DNA from: Chitinophaga eiseniae
Lineage (GTDB): Bacteria; Bacteroidota; Bacteroidia; Chitinophagales; Chitinophagaceae
Assembly: GCF_012641265.1 (NCBI RefSeq)
Contig: NZ_JABAHZ010000003.1
Location: 620,001 to 684,000 of the forward strand
Direction: 5' to 3'
DNA: 64,000 nucleotides
A model generated the notes under the pieces. It saw only the letters and a program-made list of their open reading frames with translations. It searched no databases and was not told the origin of the DNA. Below are positions 17,201 through 24,444 of this stretch, in pieces. Made by a program: the position numbers and the translations under genes. Every line of letters starts with the position of its first letter. The first letter of the stretch is position 1.

Positions 17201-19338
17201 TTCACCGTTACCGTTCCCCCCAGTGTTTTGGTATTGCCCCCGCTAACTGTCAGGTTGTTAAAGGTACCTGTGGGTATCGTTTGAGCTCCTGCGTTATTAA
17301 AATTAACCGTATTAGGTACAAAAGAAGTAACATTCAGCGTGCCCGCGGTAACGGTATAGGTACCGGCAATGCCCAGTATTGAATTGGCCGATAACTGTAA
17401 GGAGGTCCCATTCAGGGTAACGTTAAGAAGATTGGCAGTGCCATTGAGCACGCTGGTGCCGGTAAAGGTGGCAGTGCCAGCACTGGCCGAAAAACTACCG
17501 GATATATTCAGCGAATTATTAACAGAAAAACTCGCAGTCGATGTAATGGTACCTGTTGGTATCAGGCTTCCGAAGGTGAGCGTACCTGCGCCGGAAATAG
17601 TCTTTCCCGTACCGCTCATAGTAACGCTGCCGGATGTGTTGGTAAAGGTGCCGCTGGCAGAAATATTACCCGTTAAAATAATATCCACCGCCGCTGTCAC
17701 GGTTCCTGATATGGCCAGGTTTTCGAAAGAAAAGCCGGTACCGGTAATACTGGTGCCGGTACCACTCATGGTAACCGTGCCACCAGTTTGATGGGTAAAT
17801 GTTCCCGGCGCAGTGCTGGCAAAATTACCGGAAAGGTTAAGTGATGTACTGGCCGCTGCCGTAATATTAGTGGCAGCTACCGTCAGGCTGTTAAAATTAT
17901 GCGTCCCCGACCCACTGATAGAAGTACCTCCTCCTGTCATCACCACGGTGCTGGTACCTCCACTGAAAGTACCATTGTTGACCCAGTTGCCTCCGGTAGT
18001 TATTGTAAAGCTGCCTCCACTAAACGTAGTACTCGCGCCTATATTAACACTGCCACTCACGATAATATTGGAAGCGGCGGTATAGGAAACAGCGCTGCCA
18101 CTGCCAATGGTCGAAGTCAGGTTGCCCGCAACCGTAAAAGCAGTAGATGCCATCGTTTTCACGGAGGCACCGCTACCGGAAGACAAAGTAAGATTACCAT
18201 AAGTTTCTGCCGCCACGGTCTGGGTAGTACCGTTGTACTCTACAGTACTGGTCAAACCAAGGGATACGGTGCCATAATTAGCAGGAAAGGTATTAGTCCC
18301 ACCTATTTTCAGCGACGTGGTATTGGCTAGGGATATGCCTCCACCAGCCACAGTAGTTCCCCGGCTGGCAGTAAACGTCGATAGGTCGAGCGTACCAGCC
18401 AGCACTTCTATAGTGCCTGCTGTTGCTGTAGTGGAGTTGAGCGGGTTCAGGTTACCACCCAGTGTTTTTATGCCGCTGCCACTAGTTCTCAGCGTGGAAT
18501 AAGTCAGGTTATTTTTAATCGTTTGATTTACCAGGGCGCCGCCATAGTTGACTACGCTACCGGCAGCCAGTGTAATAGTCCCCGTCGAGGCATAGTTGCC
18601 GGCAAATGTGGAGGCATTCACCTGCAAAATACCACCCGCACTCACAGTAATATTGCCACCTCCTGAAGTAGTAACAGGCGTGGCAACATCTGCAGGAATA
18701 AATGTACCATTGACCGTCAATGTACCGGCAATCGTCATGTTCGTGTTCTGGGTGGTAGTACCTCCTACTCCAATGGTCAGACTACGGAAAGCGGTAGTAG
18801 TAGTCCCTCCGATGCTCTGGGTTACGCCCGCAAATGTTACTTTAGCATTGTTGGCGGTAGTAGTATAGGTCCCGTTATTTGTCCAGTTCCCATTAACAGT
18901 AAGCGTAACCCCCTTTTGGCTAATGGTGCTGCCGGCAGCAATCACCAGGTTACCAGCAACGGTGAGGTTCTTACTAACCGTAAGCGTCACGTTCACCCCG
19001 GCCCCTACGGTAAGTGATTTACAACTGGCAGCGCTGCTGATAGTTGGACTGAAGGCTCCTGTAAAATTGGCATCGCCAATCACCGCATCCAGTGTAGCGC
19101 TGGGCACACCAGCCGTCCAGTTGGCACTAGTAGACCAGGAAGTGCTGGCATGCCCCGTCCAGCTGGTTTGCGCCAATGATAATATGGGCAATAGAAAAAG
19201 CCCGGTTATCATGAGCCAACCAGTGATGAATAGGATACGGCGCGGGCCCATAGCAATATAGGGGCGGCCTATGTGGGAAATCCGGAAATATTTATCGATA
19301 CCAAACTGATGAATTAACCAATGTATAATCACTTCCAT
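11275..19338 (-). CDS. Giant repeat adhesin with T9SS C-terminal sorting domain
   Basis: 2687 residues, the largest gene here. A long N-terminus ends in a signal peptide (hydrophobic core about 35-56, LSLAQ/TSW); an alternative start at 19251 would give a normal-length signal, and neither start has a clear ribosome site. Residues about 60-2330 are Thr/Ser/Gly/Asn-rich and repetitive, with recurring units like NGTF, TVTLTG, FNNLTV, as in beta-helical adhesins. Three W-x-G...ST-W...NW modules mark it at about 59, 958 and 2084. The last 90 residues match a type A T9SS sorting domain (ITIANLLGQVVW, GIYIISFH, KVFIVNQ). It lies between the PapD-like chaperone gene (29 bases away) and a DUF4402 gene (12 bases away), which suggests it is the adhesive component of a surface fibre, exported by T9SS or by the usher-like pathway. 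Confidence 0.9.
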   Translation of the reverse strand: MEVIIHWLIHQFGIDKYFRISHIGRPYIAMGPRRILFITGWLMITGLFLLPILSLAQTSWTGHASTSWSTSANWTAGVPSATLDAVIGDANFTGAFSPTISSAASCKSLTVGAGVNVTLTVSKNLTVAGNLVIAAGSTISQKGVTLTVNGNWTNNGTYTTTANNAKVTFAGVTQSIGGTTTTAFRSLTIGVGGTTTQNTNMTIAGTLTVNGTFIPADVATPVTTSGGGNITVSAGGILQVNASTFAGNYASTGTITLAAGSVVNYGGALVNQTIKNNLTYSTLRTSGSGIKTLGGNLNPLNSTTATAGTIEVLAGTLDLSTFTASRGTTVAGGGISLANTTSLKIGGTNTFPANYGTVSLGLTSTVEYNGTTQTVAAETYGNLTLSSGSGASVKTMASTAFTVAGNLTSTIGSGSAVSYTAASNIIVSGSVNIGASTTFSGGSFTITTGGNWVNNGTFSGGTSTVVMTGGGTSISGSGTHNFNSLTVAATNITAAASTSLNLSGNFASTAPGTFTHQTGGTVTMSGTGTSITGTGFSFENLAISGTVTAAVDIILTGNISASGTFTNTSGSVTMSGTGKTISGAGTLTFGSLIPTGTITSTASFSVNNSLNISGSFSASAGTATFTGTSVLNGTANLLNVTLNGTSLQLSANSILGIAGTYTVTAGTLNVTSFVPNTVNFNNAGAQTIPTGTFNNLTVSGGNTKTLGGTVTVNGDFTIASSTTFGGSSQSISISGNWINNGTFTQATSTVTLAGGTNTSITGATTFSTLVLNKSTSATQVTLVNNISVTTLTMTSGTMNTGANTVSITGNRSGNGIILGTIQHSHTFNLGTAYAFEGPNNTVTLTGLTTSGSITITVLPQPVADFPSGAAINREYDITVGGGITLAATTLRFHYEDAELNGNTESALTIWRNAGSSWGAYGNSASSTTANYVEFTNINPLAAFDGRYTLSSTANVVRWNGSVSTDWNTAGNWTIAQGSPSRPPGVNDIAEIGTIAFTNQPTISNSVNVKSISFGGVQAATLTLASGGSLTTQGNIGGVWSGSAAHTINVNNQTMTVNGNLGLSDGTTGHTIQLNVGNGSVTVGGSVTQSGGAGIACSGTGSLSIGGNFNYTSGTFTAGSGTVIYNGAALQSVAGLTYNHLTVNKSANSAQINSSTTVNGNLTVSSGDLSVNAATTVTGDIALSAGATANGGSAAISLSGNWNNSGTFTPSTGTVNFTGSNAQNISSTTFNNLVVNKTGGTASLTGNIVVNGNISVNAGTLGLATFAANRATQGGILTVANGSLLTVGGTANFPANYSQYQLGNTSTVNYNAAGAQTVAGGVSYGFLTLGGSGTKTQAANFTVNNDLTIGSGVTYSAGAFTTNLYGNWINSGTFSGGTGTVTLNGSSKTITGNTTFNRLTVYGSYAVAGSDITYNGLLQIITGGSYDGGSGSATVSGDLINSGSLTSNGVTTFTGTALQTIRFINALVSNSTGVINFNGNVSPVLNSTSSPTYATLNVNNTAGINPSVGWTVLVAFNISNGAIFNGGLPTHTIHGSFTNNGTVTSSGTLNFNPSSPQNIQLTGTSFSSTGTVIFGGTAAITVNGTPNSLNIVNITNTAGVTPTANWTLNADLHIAGNAIFNAGGNTFTANGNIESNGTLNGGTSTFTMTSSSGTLTGSLGTTFYNLVINGTIQTESNFNIQNNLTINGALDASIGMPTMTGSGPSVIGGTASPFNLAQLEVQKSATATVTQTRTLSLMSTLSIVGGTLDTGDSTIVQDPAGGGLLTIDDSTRLIVRGVYSLPAFDNYLLDTLSTVEYGGSTQTVSAATAYGNLTISTAGTKTAIAALTILNDFTLSNGTFVPGSFTDTLRRHWTMTSGAFTNTGSTIYFSGSVDQNVSSTGAFNHITINKTAGAVVLSSNVTANGNLTFTAKGIRTGSNTMIIASTGSVVGGGQSTGWVYGLLQKNIATGTNINRLYEVGDSLNYTPATLVFASVGTSGNATALVTPGSHPNLATSGLNTSKKVNRYWTVTNNGTAFTTATATLNWTAADVDAGANTANFKVARYSGGTWTQPSVTAPLATSIQTTGLTAFGDLAVGELSIGAVWTGAVSTSWYVTGNWSPAAIPVSVTNVTIPIGLVNYPLINTGTAITNNITIQSGASVTVNGGILQIGGVIANSGTFTATSGTIVLNGLSAQAIPASTFSSNTIQHLTVNNTAGVTLGGVLNLSGILKITAGQLTTGGFLTLLSTASQTALIDGSGAGQVSGNVTMRRYLPTGFGYRYFSSPFQASTVNEFANDINLNATFPSFYQYVENRTSTGWVAYTTTSNILTPMVGYAAQMGTSTSPVTVDMTGTVNNGTVTAPTVTNNNQPYTQGFNLVGNPYPSPIDWDAATGWTRTNVDNAVYYFNTGTTDQYTGTYSSYINGVSSDGIAGNIIASMQGFFIHVTNGTFPVSGTLSANNNVRTTNLSPVFHRVPQTMPLLRLGAVFADDGLAADPLVVYFDAAATPSFEKDMDALKLMNTDPTVPNMYTLSADNQHLSINAWPANPDSNTVIPIGLKTEKTGWITFNTIEMVRIPDGLHIYLKDEGTGKIEELLQDSKYRVYLEAGSYDRRFSLVFRKDGEIISPASEPVFRAYFNGKTLYGYFDKVTGEKCHITIANLLGQVVWSKEVVGNGQQHVIGKQYSSGIYIISFHANDKVVSRKVFIVNQ
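12700..19170 (-). repeat. Degenerate in-frame repeats of the giant adhesin gene
   Basis: The coding sequence repeats degenerate units of roughly 50-70 codons with recurring words for NGTFT, TVTLTG, GTTFNNLTV and GNLTV. They are imperfect, so they look like old protein-level repeats and not recent tandem duplications. The same composition creates many Val/Pro-rich open frames on the opposite strand. Slipped-strand length variation is possible but not shown. Confidence 0.7.
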
Positions 19339-19367
19339 AGGAGCGTTATTTGGTTGATGCTTCCCCG

Positions 19368-20267
19368 CTACAGTACCAGCTCAGCCGCGGCAAGTTGCTG
19401 CGTGGCCGTCTTTAATTTCGTAGTATATGCTACCCGTAACTTTCCTGCGTGATAATTAATTCCTGGCTTGTTTTCGAGGGGGAGGCGGAGATAACGTTGT
19501 TTATTGGGGGTATATACTGCTAATCCTCTGGCCACGGCCACTTCCGTCACTTTTCCCTGGGGAGAAATATGTTCTACGGTTATATCACCATACACGGAGG
19601 CATTCCCTGACCGGTTGAGCAAAATGCTAAGCATGGGTGACGCAGCCTTGGAAAGTTCTACAGAAAGATCTGACAACTGCACATTAGCCGTAGTTTCCCC
19701 CACTCTTATGATAACCGGGATCGTAATACCAAAGATCGGCGTAAGCTTTACATTAATGCTGTTACTGTCTGATGCTGGCCTGTTTTCGCTGGAAGCCTGC
19801 TCACCGGGTACTGCTCTGAAATAAAGATGAGAGCGGTATTCGCCCGTTGTAAGCTCGCCGTTACCGGTTAGCTGCAGCTTTATTACCTGTGCTTCATTGG
19901 GGCCCAGGACAACGCTTCGGGGGAAAAAACGAAGGTACTTACTGGCAAATTGTTGCCCTGAATCCGGTTCATTAATCTGGTCAAAAGTGCCGTTTTGATT
20001 CATCCGGATTTCCACGAATGAAATAAGGTACCTCGCGGTATCTGTACCGGCGTTTGCCAGGTTCAATTCCTCCGCGCGCTTCTGTCCTTCGAAAACAACT
20101 CTTACAGGCGTCACCAGGAGGTTACCCTGTGCGTTTGCCAGGAGTCCGCAACAACATAAAATAGCAGTAAAAACAAAACGGAAAGTATATCCGATATTTA
20201 AAATATCCGGTCTTACCGATATCCTCATGGGTTCATACTTTAAATAAAAGCGTATAGCCGCAGGCAT
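19368..20267 (-). CDS. PapD-like periplasmic chaperone
   Basis: 299 residues; a signal peptide is clear from the internal Met at residue 14 (start 20228), ending LLANAQG. The mature part begins LLVTPVRVVFEGQKRAEELNLAN, the classical first strands of a pilus chaperone with the Arg expected in the subunit-binding cleft. It continues with RYLISFVEIRM, FFPRSVVLGPNEAQVIKLQL (the F1-G1 region) and a second immunoglobulin-like domain (about 200-299). It is longer than FimC/PapD (about 230). Placed between a DUF4402 pilin gene and the giant adhesin gene, it most likely caps subunits in the periplasm before delivery to the usher-like protein. Family level is good; exact subgroup is uncertain. Confidence 0.8.
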   Translation of the reverse strand: MPAAIRFYLKYEPMRISVRPDILNIGYTFRFVFTAILCCCGLLANAQGNLLVTPVRVVFEGQKRAEELNLANAGTDTARYLISFVEIRMNQNGTFDQINEPDSGQQFASKYLRFFPRSVVLGPNEAQVIKLQLTGNGELTTGEYRSHLYFRAVPGEQASSENRPASDSNSINVKLTPIFGITIPVIIRVGETTANVQLSDLSVELSKAASPMLSILLNRSGNASVYGDITVEHISPQGKVTEVAVARGLAVYTPNKQRYLRLPLENKPGINYHAGKLRVAYTTKLKTATQQLAAAELVL

Positions 20268-20337
20268 ACCACGTACTACACAGGAGGTTAATTAAGTTTA
20301 CCTGGGGAAAATCAGACGGCTTTATCCAATCCCTGCG

Positions 20338-20853
20338 TCAGTTATAATTAACAGTTACATTAAAAGGAGTGCCTGACACATAAGTACCGGCTGGTTGAGC
20401 AGCGGTAACATTCAGCGTGGCGCCCACATTGAGTGTTTGCGTACCGGCAGTGAGCGTTCCCGTGCCTGAGGGGGTACTGGTAAAATTGGTTACTGTCATC
20501 GTATTCGATCCACTGGTAATGGTCAGCGCCGAAGATGGCAGGGTAATAGCGTAAGTATAATTGCCTGTTCCATTCACGGTAAAGGAGGCGGCTGTAACCG
20601 TTCCGGTAGCCGTTGAGGGCAGCGTTACTCCTGCTGTGGAGGAACGGACACCGGCCGGGGTAAGCACGACTGTACCTCCGGTGGTAGACTGAACAGCTAC
20701 ATTACCGAAGTTCATGTCAACGGTCTTGGTAATACTTATGGGAGTTACAATAGTGGCCGTAGCAGTGGCGGAGGCTGTTTCCTGTGCTACAGCGTGGGCG
20801 CCCACAGCAAGAAACACCAACGTAATGAGTGCTGTAATTTTAGTCCTTTTCAT
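20338..20853 (-). CDS. DUF4402 major pilin-like subunit
   Basis: 171 residues with a cleavable signal peptide (MKRTKITALITLVFLAVGAH, cleaved near AVAQ). The mature domain is the full DUF4402 pattern: MNFGNVAV, GGTVVLTPAGVR, a central FTVNGTGNYTYAITLP strand, and the end GTPFNVTVNYN. The penultimate residue is Tyr, as in many chaperone-usher subunits. It is first in the five-gene operon, the usual place for the most abundant subunit, and is followed after 71 bases by the chaperone gene. Codon content is very Thr/Ala/Gly biased. I infer it is the polymerising subunit. Confidence 0.82.
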   Translation of the reverse strand: MKRTKITALITLVFLAVGAHAVAQETASATATATIVTPISITKTVDMNFGNVAVQSTTGGTVVLTPAGVRSSTAGVTLPSTATGTVTAASFTVNGTGNYTYAITLPSSALTITSGSNTMTVTNFTSTPSGTGTLTAGTQTLNVGATLNVTAAQPAGTYVSGTPFNVTVNYN

Positions 20854-21139
20854 TTTGCGGTTATTTTAATTTTGAAGGTATATTCGTTAAACCACCAGCA
20901 AATAATAATTAAAGATAGTTTTGGCTATATCACATGCCTGCTTTCTGATTATGGTTGTTCATTCATAGATTTTCATTCTCTCGTCACCGTTAGGCTGGTC
21001 GTTTCTATAATGAAGATAATATAAATATTACATGCCGGGCAAATATTTATACCCGCCAATCAGGATAAGTTAAGCCTTTATATATCAAATCTTAACGGTA
21101 GAGCAGTCCCTTCTTCTCTCCTCCTTTAAATACGTTAAA

Positions 21140-21156
21140 ATGAACAAAATGTTCAT
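21140..21156. promoter_or_regulatory. Small palindrome in the pilus operon upstream region
   Basis: Arms ATGAAC and GTTCAT flank a 5-base spacer. It lies in the 357-base stretch (20854-21210) between the operon's first gene and the thioredoxin gene, which otherwise holds only the terminator at 21186-21199. It could be an operator, but short palindromes occur by chance. Confidence 0.2.
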
Positions 21157-21174
21157 CACCAGCGCCTACCCATA

Positions 21175-21199
21175 AAAAAGCCCCCGCCTGGGCGGGAGC
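21175..21199 (-). terminator. Intrinsic terminator of the Sus/thioredoxin operon
   Basis: On the minus strand a GC-rich hairpin (CCCGCC, 2-base turn, GGCGGG) is followed by GGCTTTTTTA. It lies just downstream of the thioredoxin-protein stop codon at 21211 and should end the SusC/SusD/thioredoxin transcript before the pilus-like operon. Confidence 0.85.
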
Positions 21200-21210
21200 T
21201 CGACAACCAT

Positions 21211-23016
21211 CTATTTACTGCTTTCCTGCAATAACAACTCCAACTGCCCTTCCAGCCTGGGCAGTACCTCCGGTCCCTCAAACCCAATATTGCTAAAGCG
21301 GATATTCCCTTTTTTATCGATCATATAAGAGGCAGGAATGATATTAAACCGGAACTTTTCTCCTATTTCCGGATCCGTATTGTAATATACCGGGAAGGAA
21401 TATTTTTTACGACCACTCCATCTCTGTGCATCGGCCAACGTATTCCTGGCGCCGCTGTTGGTGATCATAAACACCACCTCAGGATGATTTTTATATTGGT
21501 CGTATAACTGCTGCAGGTAGGGCATTTCCTGCATACACGGAACACACCAGGTGGCCCAGAAATCAATGACAATAATTTTCCCACGAAGCGAAGCTGCAGA
21601 CACCGGTTTTCCCTCCATATCCACAAAGCTGTTGAGCACAGGCGCCGGCTTGCTGATCTGTTGTTGCAGGATCTTCTCCAATTGTATTTTCTTCCTGAAC
21701 TGTGCCAGCTTCGCTAGTTTTTCAGTGTTACCTGTTTGCTGGTAAAAAGTGGCGGCATCATCCAGGGTGGCTTTATCAGCATCGGCGTGTACGGCCAGCT
21801 CCATATGCCTACCGGCATCTTCCAGGCGGTGTTGTTGCAGGTCTATCAGTCCCAGCAGGGCGTGCAGGCGGTAACTCGCCTTACGGTATACAGCCCGTTT
21901 GGTACTATCATCTGCATAGGGATAGATATAACCTGTTTCCGGAAAATAACGGATCACGCCCACCGGGTAGGTACGTACACTATCCAGGGCACGTTGCGCA
22001 TAAGCCCGGGCGCTGTCAGGTACAATACCACCTTCCAGCAGGGTTTGCGCTATTTCTTGCCAGGTCGTTGCTTTGTAAGGATCGGGTTGCTGCGAAGTCA
22101 GGAACCGGGCATGGTACAAGGCCTTGTCGCTATTTTTACGGGCAGCGTAATAATGGAATAATTTATCATGCATCTCTACAAAGGATTCCCGGTTGTCAGC
22201 AGTCTCCTTTTGCAGCTCTTTCTCAAAAAAAGCTATTTGCGCGGTCGTATCTTTTCCTTTGGCCCGGGCGGCGGTATTGAGTTCCCGGCCAGGAGCCGAT
22301 TCCGGATAACGTTCCATCACCACTTTCCGAATGGAGTCCAACCGTGAGTTTTCACCGATAATAAGATATCCCATCGTTACCTTATTAAGATTCCCGCTGT
22401 TGCCGGGATCAGCATTAAAGCGATCAGCAATCACCTGGTGTGCCTGTTCCCTCAACTGTAACTGTTGTGCGGGAGATGTGGACTTTTTGATTTCATAAGT
22501 GAGCAACCGGAGCTTCGCCTCGTAGTTCCCCGGGTACAACGTTAACTCCTGTTTATAAAGCGTCTCCTGCTTATCTGCCAGCAGCGGGGATTTGCCCATT
22601 TGGGCACTCAGACTGTAGGCTTTATAAAGGTACCCGTTTTCCACGGGCACCTTGTTTTTATAAACAGGAACTTCATAATGTTGATCTTTAGCTGGCTTAT
22701 CCACCGCTTCACCGCTTTCGAGGTAAAAAGTGGCAAAAACGGTATAATCTGCCAACACAAAGGAAGTAGTCCATTTACCATCCTTTGGGTGCATTTTCAC
22801 GCGCCAGGGCAGGTTGTAAAAGTTGGAATAGGAAAACACCAGCGTGATATCCGTACTGCTGGCCGGTATGCCACTGCCGGACGCCGATGGATCGTAAGTA
22901 ACGGTAACCGTTTGCCCACGTTCGGGGTAGGCAGGCGTGATCGTTACCCGCTGCTGCGCATAAACGCCGGTAATAGCCAGGAGGATAAACCCCATCATAG
23001 CAATCATCTTCTTCAT
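21211..23016 (-). CDS. TlpA-like thioredoxin-fold protein of a Sus operon
   Basis: 601 residues with a signal peptide (ending GVYAQ). The first 440 residues hold a short beta domain (about 25-130) and then a helical, TPR-like region. The last 140 are a TlpA/ResA-type thioredoxin domain: IVIDFWATWCVPCMQEM with the redox CxxC pair, and the cis-Pro region IIPASYMIDKKG. Such secreted or periplasmic proteins commonly follow SusC/SusD genes in this phylum; they are thought to keep cysteines reduced or act on the same substrate, but the true role is unknown. It starts 11 bases after the SusD gene and ends at a strong terminator. Confidence 0.88.
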   Translation of the reverse strand: MKKMIAMMGFILLAITGVYAQQRVTITPAYPERGQTVTVTYDPSASGSGIPASSTDITLVFSYSNFYNLPWRVKMHPKDGKWTTSFVLADYTVFATFYLESGEAVDKPAKDQHYEVPVYKNKVPVENGYLYKAYSLSAQMGKSPLLADKQETLYKQELTLYPGNYEAKLRLLTYEIKKSTSPAQQLQLREQAHQVIADRFNADPGNSGNLNKVTMGYLIIGENSRLDSIRKVVMERYPESAPGRELNTAARAKGKDTTAQIAFFEKELQKETADNRESFVEMHDKLFHYYAARKNSDKALYHARFLTSQQPDPYKATTWQEIAQTLLEGGIVPDSARAYAQRALDSVRTYPVGVIRYFPETGYIYPYADDSTKRAVYRKASYRLHALLGLIDLQQHRLEDAGRHMELAVHADADKATLDDAATFYQQTGNTEKLAKLAQFRKKIQLEKILQQQISKPAPVLNSFVDMEGKPVSAASLRGKIIVIDFWATWCVPCMQEMPYLQQLYDQYKNHPEVVFMITNSGARNTLADAQRWSGRKKYSFPVYYNTDPEIGEKFRFNIIPASYMIDKKGNIRFSNIGFEGPEVLPRLEGQLELLLQESSK

Positions 23017-23026
23017 CTGGCTGGCT

Positions 23027-24412
23027 TTAATTATAACCTGGATTTTGTGTCAGGTGCTGGTTAGTGCTGATAGCATCTGTCGGAATGGGATACAGGGTGT
23101 CGGTCGGTTGCCAGTTGGCGCCTTTCAACGGCCCCAGTACCGCATCGGATCTTTTGGTACGTTTCAGGTCAAACCAGCGGTGGCCCCATTCTACAAACAG
23201 CTCCGACCGGCGTTCGCGTTCTACTGCCAGCAGCAATGCTGCCTGGTCCAGGTTAGCAGGCAAATCAGCCAGACCGGCTCTTTCCCGTATGGCATCCAGG
23301 TCACTGCGGCCTTCATCGCGTTTATTTTGCCGGATACGCGCTTCGGCGCGGATCAGATACTGCTCTGCCAGGCGCATCACCATGGAATACTCCGTTAATG
23401 CAGCGGAAGGAGCGGTACGTATTTTATACTTATAAGGGAAATAATACACGCCGGAAGCAGTGGTCCTGAAATCTGTCCATTTAGCTGCACGCTGATCACC
23501 GCTTTCAAAAGCAGCCACCAGGCTGGGATGCAGCCGGAATACAGCAGTACCGGTGGCCGTAGCTGGCGTGGAGGTAAAACCTTCCCAGGTATTGCGGCCT
23601 CCCAGCACATTCAACGGCTGTAACTGGAAAAGCGCTTCCTTGCTATTGGCCAGGAATACGGTATTCAGGTCTTTCAACAACGTATAGTCGTTATTGTTAA
23701 TCACCAGGGAAGCAGTGGCTTCTGCCTGTGACCAGTTTTCCGTATAGAGATATACCCTTGCCAGCAGTGCATTAGCAACGGCCCTATTGGGGCGGTTACG
23801 CTGCGCAGCGGGGTATTGATCGCCCATCAGCTGCACAGCTGTTTTGAGGTTGCTGATAATGGAATCGTATACTGCTGCACGTGGCGCCCTTGGCAGTTGC
23901 CCATTTACCTGGTAATCGGTGCCTGTCACCATAGGTATATCTCCATACATATTTACTAAGTAAAAGTAAAAGAAGGAACGCATAAAATAGGATTCTCCCA
24001 GCAACTGGTTCTTTACAGCAGGAGTAAGCGTGGTAGCGCCGGACAGGCCTTCAATACAGGCATTCATCTGGTAGATATAACTATATACATCGGCAAACAT
24101 GCTCTGTACATATTGACTGCCCGGCAGCAGCCTGTTTTCCCGGAACACATCGTAGTTGGCAAAGCTGGCGAAATAGTATAAGTCATCGGCCTGCATGGCG
24201 GTGAGGTAATTCATCAGCACATTGGCAAACTGGTAGTTGAAGGAATACATGTTGCCATATACGCCGGTTACCGCAGCTGTAGCCGTTTTATCATCTTTAA
24301 AAACAAGACCGGATACCAATTCATTCTTTGGCAAAGGCGTATCCACATACTTGTTACAGGACGTGGCCGTGAAAAGGAGAATACCGGTTAATAATATATG
24401 AATGCGTTTCAT
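23027..24412 (-). CDS. SusD/RagB-family nutrient-binding lipoprotein
   Basis: 461 residues with a lipoprotein signal ending FTATSC (Cys19). It shows the SusD/RagB pattern: N-terminal helices with AVTGVYGNMY, a TPR-like core (LLGESYFMRSFFYFYLVNMYGDIPMV, here cited by its key FYFYLV and YGDIP) and the C-terminal RRSELFVEWGHRWFDLKRT block, ending YPIPTDAI and NPGYN. It is the surface lid that binds oligomeric substrate over the SusC channel, whose gene lies 33 bases upstream. Substrate unknown; the linked thioredoxin protein rather than glycosidases suggests a peptide or protein-derived ligand, which is an inference. Confidence 0.93.
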   Translation of the reverse strand: MKRIHILLTGILLFTATSCNKYVDTPLPKNELVSGLVFKDDKTATAAVTGVYGNMYSFNYQFANVLMNYLTAMQADDLYYFASFANYDVFRENRLLPGSQYVQSMFADVYSYIYQMNACIEGLSGATTLTPAVKNQLLGESYFMRSFFYFYLVNMYGDIPMVTGTDYQVNGQLPRAPRAAVYDSIISNLKTAVQLMGDQYPAAQRNRPNRAVANALLARVYLYTENWSQAEATASLVINNNDYTLLKDLNTVFLANSKEALFQLQPLNVLGGRNTWEGFTSTPATATGTAVFRLHPSLVAAFESGDQRAAKWTDFRTTASGVYYFPYKYKIRTAPSAALTEYSMVMRLAEQYLIRAEARIRQNKRDEGRSDLDAIRERAGLADLPANLDQAALLLAVERERRSELFVEWGHRWFDLKRTKRSDAVLGPLKGANWQPTDTLYPIPTDAISTNQHLTQNPGYN

Positions 24413-24444
24413 GTGATATCTTTTATCTGACGTCAGAAAATTTA

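Noticed and set aside
12700..19170. CRISPR-like repeat array
   Set aside because: The repeats are degenerate, coding and without uniform spacers.
11974..19261. Many open frames on the plus strand opposite the giant adhesin gene
   Set aside because: They are Val/Pro/Thr-rich shadows created by the repetitive Thr/Ser/Gly codons of the real gene; none has a recognisable domain or start context.
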